Below are positions 58,613 through 64,000 of a stretch of 64,000 bases of DNA, one piece after another. The DNA is from Gerris lacustris. Taxonomy: Eukaryota > Arthropoda > Insecta > Hemiptera > Gerridae. The translations under genes and the position numbers were made by a program. Every line of letters begins with the position of its first letter. The first letter of the stretch is position 1. Below the pieces are notes generated by a model. The model did not search any database, was not told the DNA's origin, and was given only the letters and a program-made list of their open reading frames with translations. The stretch covers positions 66,126,513 to 66,190,512 of the forward strand of contig OX578280.1 in the NCBI GenBank assembly GCA_951217055.1, written 5' to 3'.

Positions 58613-58839
58613 ATAACCTGCCAGCTTGTCCTCGTCAATAATTTTTAATTTAACCATGTCACTTCAGATTCTGAATTTAAATTTACATTAGAGCCAATTT
58701 GTCAGCTGATCTTTCGTAACGTTAAAACAATCCTATTTTTATAAATTGAATAATATTGTGTCGATGGATCACTGAGGTTTATCTGTTACGTTAAAGAAAA
58801 TGTATAAAGCAAGAAACCTAATTTGTATTTAGCATCTTT

Positions 58840-59008
58840 ATCAGTAGAAAAAGATGCATCTTTATCAGTAGAAAAAGATGCATCTTTATCAGTAGAAAAA
58901 GATGCATCTTTATATCAGTAGAAAAAGATGCATCTTTATATCAGTAGAAAAAGATGCATCTTTATATCAGTAGAAAAAGATGCATCTTTATCAGTAGAAA
59001 AAGATGCT
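58840..59008. repeat. 24-26 bp tandem repeat (GCATCTTTATCAGTAGAAAAAGAT)
   Basis: Seven copies of a unit that includes ATCTTTATCAGTAGAAAAAG AT; three of them have an extra TA (TTTATATCAG). Adjacent units form the inverted pair AAAAAGATGCATCTTT, so each junction is a small palindrome. Confidence 0.96.
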
Positions 59009-59041
59009 AAAATACTTAACTCAGTAAAGTCAAGTTTGACC

Positions 59042-59140
59042 CAGTGGTCTTAACAAGAAATTCCTCCTGGTCTTAACAAGAAATTCCTCCTGGCCTTAAC
59101 AAGAAATTCCTCCTGTTTTTAACAAGAAATTCCTCATCCA
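59042..59140. repeat. 24-bp tandem repeat (CTTAACAAGAAATTCCTCCTGG)
   Basis: Four copies of GGTCTTAACAAGAAATTCCT CCT with small changes. It is the third short array within 700 bp. Confidence 0.95.
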
Positions 59141-59639
59141 GGGAAAACTGGCTCTTCTCTTTGAATTTTCCAATTGTTTCTTGTTTTTCGGGTAAATTGT
59201 TTGCTGTATTGTATAGTTGTGACACTGAATGGCGACCGATCTAAATCGAGATTCGTTTACACGTATCTTTACTTTGCTAAACGAGGAAACGAGTTGTGAA
59301 TTGCATTTTATCTGTAAACTGTGTGAATAATTCAAATATTTTCCTGCGATGGAATTGTAGCACGTCGTTTAGCCTCTGTGACAGCACCTGAAGTCATAGC
59401 AATCAAATCACGTCCTCAAAATAAATCTTTTACTATTCCGTCGATGTTGGCTACAGTGACAAATCAGGAAACAAGGACCTGATTTAAGAGTTTATTGTAA
59501 ATAATATTATGAGTAGAAAAAGGTTATGGTTCGACGACTGTATGGGTTATTATATGTATGTAAGTGCTATAAAGCAATAGGGTCAAATGCTATAATATTT
59601 TTTTTCTTTTTCTTTTATTCAAGATTTAAGAACCAATAT

Positions 59640-59902
59640 TTTCCAGTAATGTCCATTTTTACTACGTTTTTATTAGCTTGCTTTTTTGTTTGTTTGTCCA
59701 GTACAAATCTTGCAATTGATTTTTAACTAACTTCCCGAGTAGCTAGACCTTTGAACATTTTAGAATAGCTCAGATCACGATGACAATGCAATATTTTAAT
59801 ACTTATAGCCATATTTCAGCAGAATTTAATTCGTTTTCAGCAAATTTTGCTATATGGAAAGTTAGTTCGGAAAAAATCCACAAGTTATTTTATTTGTTTT
59901 GA
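59640..59902. repeat. Dispersed repeat (family of 29880), left part
   Basis: Matches 29900-30150 in order and orientation; interrupted at 59903-59905 by foldback copy 2 and continues at 60487. Confidence 0.82.
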
Positions 59903-59958
59903 CATTAGTCCACAGGCCACCATAAGAAGTGAGTCGCTGATTGATAAAGTTTTCTTAC

Positions 59959-60060
59959 CTTATGGAATCGCTTATTTATGCCTTGTCCACCGATGAATTG
60001 GGTATATGGCAACTGGGCGCTGGGCCATTTCTTTTTTGTTGACATGCCAAACTTGCCCTT
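59959..60060 (-). other. Exon-like 34-codon cassette, left arm of foldback copy 2
   Basis: Same 102-bp cassette as in copy 1 (KGKFGMSTKKKWPSAQLPYT then QFIGGQGINKRFHK), with intact acceptor and donor on the minus strand. Confidence 0.5.
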
Positions 60061-60331
60061 CTGCGGGAACATTGAAAAGAGATAGATAAAGTTTTGATTT
60101 TCACAGGATCGTTTAATTAAAGTATTTAAAAAACAGTGGTAAAGGTGGCCACCGATAAGAGTGGGCCGTTTTCTTTTCAACGTCCCCGCAAAGCGATATG
60201 TTTGGGGCGGTGGACACCCCAAACGGCCCACTCTTATCGGTGGCCACCTTTACCACTGTTTTTTAAATACTTTAATTAAACGATCCCGTGAAAATCAAAA
60301 CTTTATCTATCTCTTTTCAATGTTCCCGCAG

Positions 60332-60433
60332 AAGGGCAAGTTTGGCATGTCAACAAAAAAGAAATGGCCCAGCGCCCAGTTGCCATATACCCAATTCATC
60401 GGTGGACATGGCATAAATAAGCGATTCCATAAG
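60332..60433 (+). other. Exon-like 34-codon cassette, right arm of foldback copy 2
   Basis: Plus-strand twin with acceptor TTCAATGTTCCCGCAG and donor CATAAG|GTAAGA; residue difference GGHGINKR. All four cassettes in the window are open. Confidence 0.5.
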
Positions 60434-60547
60434 GTAAGAAAACTTTATCAATCAGCGACTCACTTCTTATGGTGGCCTGTGGACTACATGTCCCATATTT
60501 ACAATATTTATTTCGACGGGTTTCAAAATTGTGATTTTTTATTATAG

Positions 60548-61745
60548 AGATAAACATTGAATGACAGCGAAAAAGGAAAAGTAAACAAAGAAATAAATTA
60601 ATTGACGTGTGACAACCAGGTTTGTTTACACTTGTGTCCTAGGCTAAGAATAATACAATATATAGAAGGAAGATCACTGATAACATTGAAGCCAACTTTG
60701 GTTGTGTCCCTTAACCCGCGTTCTAAAAATTCATTTTTTAAATTTGTGACGTCATAACTCTAAAATTATTTGCCTTCGGTTTTTTAATTTAATTTTTAGT
60801 AAATTTTAATTATTGATAGTTAGTTTCGTTTATTGTAATATTTTTATCAGCGATCATAGAATCCTTAAACGGAAAGATTTCCAACTCCCCTCTTTATCTA
60901 CCTGTGTTAGACTACTAGAGCTCCACGGGAATTATTGTAACTAAATCTTTTACACCATTCAAAAGATTTAGAGCTTCTTAATTCAAAGAAATAAATTAAT
61001 AAATTAATTGGTCAATTAACTAGATTCGAACCCGGGAACTTTCTCATTCTGAGCTATCGCGCATCTCATTCGGCCACCGAGGCTGTTTATTTTTTTGTAA
61101 TGTTTATTTACAAAATAGTACAAATGTCAAAAGATCATAAGTAGTTTACAATTTTAACCACCATATTCTCGTGGAGCGCTAGTGCTCTTACACCTCTAGA
61201 ATACTGGAGTCGGATACCCCTGATTTTTATTGTGCTTTATTTTATTTTTAGCTTGAAATATGCTGAGAATAATGTTTATTATATCACGCCGTGCGAGGTG
61301 AAAAAAATGACGTCAGAGGGAAACGTAAACAATAACCAATGGCAGGGTTTGTCTTTGTAGAATAATATTAGTCTTTTTTGACAGCTTGTCAGATTGTGTT
61401 ATAATATAATGTTTTATAGTTGCTTACTTTCTGGTATCTTATAGTCTTCTTGATTGTTTGTGAGCGGGCTTTGAATAGTTACAAAAGTATGTCCAACCTT
61501 CTCCAGTATAATGAAAAAAATGAGTGTTGTTATGTTGGCAGCCTGGTTTTAAGGACACAACCTCTCGGCAAAAGTTGGCTTCAGTCTCTTATCAGTAATT
61601 GCTTATGATTCCGATTCTATGCTCCTTCTATATATAGTATTATTCTAGGGATTAACATTGAATGACAGCGAAGAAGGAAAAGTAAACAAAGAAATAAATA
61701 AATTGGAGTATGACAACCAGGTTTGTTTACACTTGTGTCCTAGGT
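60548..61745. mobile_element. TIR element flanked by about 100-bp direct repeats
   Basis: AACATTGAATGACAGCGAA, AAAGTAAACAAAGAAATAAA and AACCAGGTTTGTTTACACTT with TGTGTCCTAGG occur at 60553-60643 and again at 61651-61743. Between them, CTAAGAATAATACAATATAT (60643) is mirrored by ATATATAGTATTATTCTAGG (to about 61649), with inner pair GAAGCCAACTTT and AAAGTTGGCTTC. No transposase seen in the roughly 1 kb interior. Confidence 0.75.
61022..61087 (-). other. tRNA-like sequence (SINE head or tRNA pseudogene)
   Basis: On the minus strand CTCGGTGGCCGAATGAGATG resembles an A box (GTGGCCGA-type, as in Ser/Leu tRNAs) and CCCGGGTTCGAATC is a near-perfect B box. The two boxes are spaced as in a tRNA gene, but the acceptor stem does not pair, so this is not a functional tRNA. 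Probably the polymerase III promoter of a tRNA-derived SINE. Confidence 0.5.
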
Positions 61746-61816
61746 ATCGGTTAAATTTTATGCATCTGTACTTTTTTACGTCTTTACTTGTACACATTTT
61801 TCTTCTCTTTCCTTTC

Positions 61817-61990
61817 AGGGGCATATCAATGGCACGGTTTAGATTTGGTGTTGGTGAGATCCGCTGTACAAAGATTTGTCCTTTTATATTTTCTTTCCCT
61901 ACACGGGGGCATATCAATGGCACGGTTTAGATTCGGTGTTGGCGAGATCCGTTGTACAAAGATTTGTCCGTTTATAGGTTTAAGATCAGC
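61817..61990. repeat. 88-bp tandem duplication in the dispersed repeat
   Basis: GGGGCATATCAATGGCACGG then TTTAGAT(T/C)(T/C)GGTGTTGG and GTACAAAGATTTGTCC occurs at 61821 and 61909. The single-copy version is at 30271. Confidence 0.92.
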
Positions 61991-62149
61991 TCTCTATGGT
62001 TGTCATTTATGTGAAGTAAATAAATTCGGAACTATTTTTTTTCACTAACATTATATTATAACAATGACAATTATATTATCAACATTACATATGATTCAAC
62101 TGAAAATTTAAAAACGTAGCATATAAAAAGTTCTTTTTATCTTGTAGTT

Positions 62150-63150
62150 ATTATCTATAACTTTATTTGTAAACTGTTACTATTTAAAATTGTTGTAATA
62201 CCGCAGCTACAGTGCCATAATTATTTAAAATTATACGAACCTATCCTGTGTACCTAGATGACGGGCAATTCATTTTAAATAATAATTACAGAACTTGAAT
62301 TTGATTTATTTTCTTTCAAAGAGAACAGATACGACGGTAAGATAACGAACCACAGCTCGCGGACTCCCGGTCATCGACGTCGCCAATAAAAACATTGTGA
62401 TAAATTTTAGCGCATAAGGTGTTAGGTAGGTGAGAACAAAATTTAAGGGTATAAAGATGATAATTGAATGAGAATTGAAAGAGAACCTTAAGGGTTAACA
62501 AAATTTAGAATGTTAATATGTTTGAATAAGTGTAACATGCTCTAATGTGTAGCGATGCTCCACAATCTTCAACTGGAATCAGTGACAATTTTCTCTTTCA
62601 ACTCAGAGATTGAGGTTTTGCAACGCCACCAGTCTCGATTCCGGCACGGCAAGGGTCACTTCTTTTATGACGAAGCGTCTCTTAACAAAAGATTAGCAGG
62701 CCGAGCGATCGGAGCTATCCCTACCTTGACAGTTTAGACAGTCGGACAACTTCCAGCCGTAAAAGGGGGTGATTCGGAATCGCCTTTTCGGTGGCTGACG
62801 CGGGTTGAAATTCAACGATCAGTCGGATTTTATGGTAAGACAACCGCACCTTGCCTCCTTTACACTCTGTCGATCAAAGCACGCTAGAGCAGCTGCTTAA
62901 TCTTCGCTTGAACCTAAATGTTTCATCATCCGTATATTTAGAAAATTCTACAGGTTTAACTATTTTAAATCGTTACAATTTCAAACAACAGATCAATAAT
63001 GAAACAAGTAAGGCGCGCTTTACGTAAGTACGTGAGGCGATAATCGCCGGTTTCTGTACGATTAAGTTAAAATGATTAAGTTTAATAGTTGCATATTCTT
63101 TTTCTACATTTCAAGACCTTTAAATTGATGTATAACATGTCATGGTGAGT
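62150..63150. other. Intergenic DNA with a GC-richer stretch
   Basis: 62560-62900 is more complex and GC-balanced than its flanks but contains no splice-bounded ORF I trust. Possibly conserved noncoding DNA or an unrecognised exon. Confidence 0.3.
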
Positions 63151-63400
63151 AAAAACATTTTTTTTGTCGCCCGCCATATTAGCCGCCATCTTCGTCTATG
63201 AAACATCGAAAAATTGTCCATTTGTCACAAATGCCGAGATGCACCTGTGTGCCAAATTTCATGTTCCTAGCTATAGTAGTTTAATAATTGAAACAAGCAA
63301 CGGACAGACACCAACGGACAGACACCAACGGACAGACAGACAGACAGAACCGTTATATAAGGTTTCTTTTTGTACTTTGTACAGAAACCTAAAAGGGAGG
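63150..63400. repeat. Dispersed repeat, inverted relative of 56527-56850
   Basis: GCCCGCCATATTAGCCGCCA, AAATGCCGAGATGCACCTGT and CGGACAGACACCAACGGACA lead to ACCGTTATATAAGGTTTCTT; the same modules appear in reverse order and orientation at 56540-56830. Confidence 0.85.
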
Positions 63401-64000
63401 CAAATATACAAAGGACGGGGTAACATTGTGTCTTCTCTTGATTAATCAGCTCGTTCCCTGCGGACAGTTCGTAGTAGACCCGACAGTGTTACTTGTGAAC
63501 AAGTTAAAGTTTTGTATAAAGCTGTTAGAAGAAGACTCGTTGGAATCGACCGAACCTGTTTTCCAGGTCCATCCGAACCACTCTCTTTAAATCGTTTAAG
63601 TTTTCTTTAAAAATTAACAATAACAGAATGGCGAGGAGACCGGGTAGTTTATTTTGTTGCATGAGTCTTTAAACAGAGTTTGTCGTCAAGTCGAAAAGGC
63701 TTTTAACAGCAAGATGTCTACCCGCACACACACAATGCAGGAGGCACATCAATGTGAAGGAGGATGCTCGTGAGTGTGAAGCGACCTCCCCCCTCATAAC
63801 AACTTGTTGCTCGAGTGCTTTCAGAAAAACTAACACGGGAGCTGTTATCTTATCACAACCCCCTTCCCCTCTCCCTACAGCTGTTGATTCCTCCCCCCTA
63901 CTGTGTCGAAAAACACCAATTTAGTTCTGTTTTAAGCGCGTTATCGCATTAATATTAGAGTAGTCGTATATATCCGTTCAAATTATAGCCACCTTTGACA
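63401..64000. other. Intergenic DNA at the right edge, GC-balanced
   Basis: No gene recognised. CA-rich CCCGCACACACACAATGC at 63720; pyrimidine-rich CCCCTTCCCCTCTCCCTACA at 63859. It could be the promoter or 5' region of a gene outside the window, but nothing shows this directly. Confidence 0.3.

Larger units (their letters stand above)
59906..60486. mobile_element. 581-bp foldback element with exon-like cassettes, copy 2
   Basis: Exactly the same length as copy 1, with ends TAGTCCACAGGCCACCATAA and TTATGGTGGCCTGTGGACTA and arms of about 270 bp around a centre near 60196. Target duplication CAT (59903-59905 and 60487-60489). The homologous sequence at 30150-30162 (GGCGTATCCCAT) is the unoccupied version of GACATGTCCCAT, which confirms the element borders and the 3-bp duplication. 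Confidence 0.93.

Noticed and set aside
61022..61087. Functional tRNA gene on the minus strand
   Set aside because: A and B boxes are present but the acceptor stem does not pair and the anticodon arm is not convincing. More likely a SINE head.

Overview
This is a 64 kb piece of an AT-rich, repeat-heavy insect nuclear genome. Most of the DNA is intergenic, intronic or transposon-derived. The best clue to the organism is a tachykinin-related peptide gene whose arrangement (repeated [12 protein letters not shown] plus [12 protein letters not shown]) is typical of insects. The large AT-rich introns and many DNA transposons would suit a large-genome hemipteran (leafhopper, spittlebug or planthopper type), but that placement is an inference.

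Three protein-coding genes can be supported. (1) A minus-strand, single-exon ankyrin/SOCS-box-like gene at 1825-2757. (2) A plus-strand calmodulin-like protein 4 (CALML4) orthologue, rebuilt from four coding exons (8052-8082, 9682-9813, 16960-17142, 18938-19038) plus a start ATG that must lie in an upstream exon (candidate 7390-7392); the rebuilt protein is 149 aa. (3) A minus-strand tachykinin precursor, rebuilt from four exons (29430-29532, 29094-29245, 28312-28555, 26497-26567) into a 189-aa prepropeptide with a signal sequence and seven FxGxR-amide peptides. One isolated exon-like segment (34375-34428, +) may belong to a fourth gene.

The rest is mostly mobile and tandem-repeat DNA. Four hAT-type elements have exact 8-bp target duplications (11105-12626, 20910-22196, 27537-27703, 43921-47346). 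Two 581-bp foldback elements have 3-bp target duplications (51380-51960, 59906-60486). There is a roughly 1.5 kb palindrome (49866-51377), several TIR elements and MITEs, a LINE 3' fragment, and more than fifteen minisatellite arrays.

The most notable signal is tandem repetition of splice signals. In CALML4 exon 3 a 54-bp unit that includes the 5' splice site is repeated eight times; seven copies keep an identical donor and all are in frame. In the tachykinin gene a roughly 32-bp unit holding the 3' splice site and start codon is repeated five times. Separately, the two foldback elements carry, on each arm, a 102-bp open segment bounded by good acceptor and donor sites, so each copy offers an exon-like cassette on both strands. 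These are sequence observations; whether the sites are used in RNA is not known from this window.
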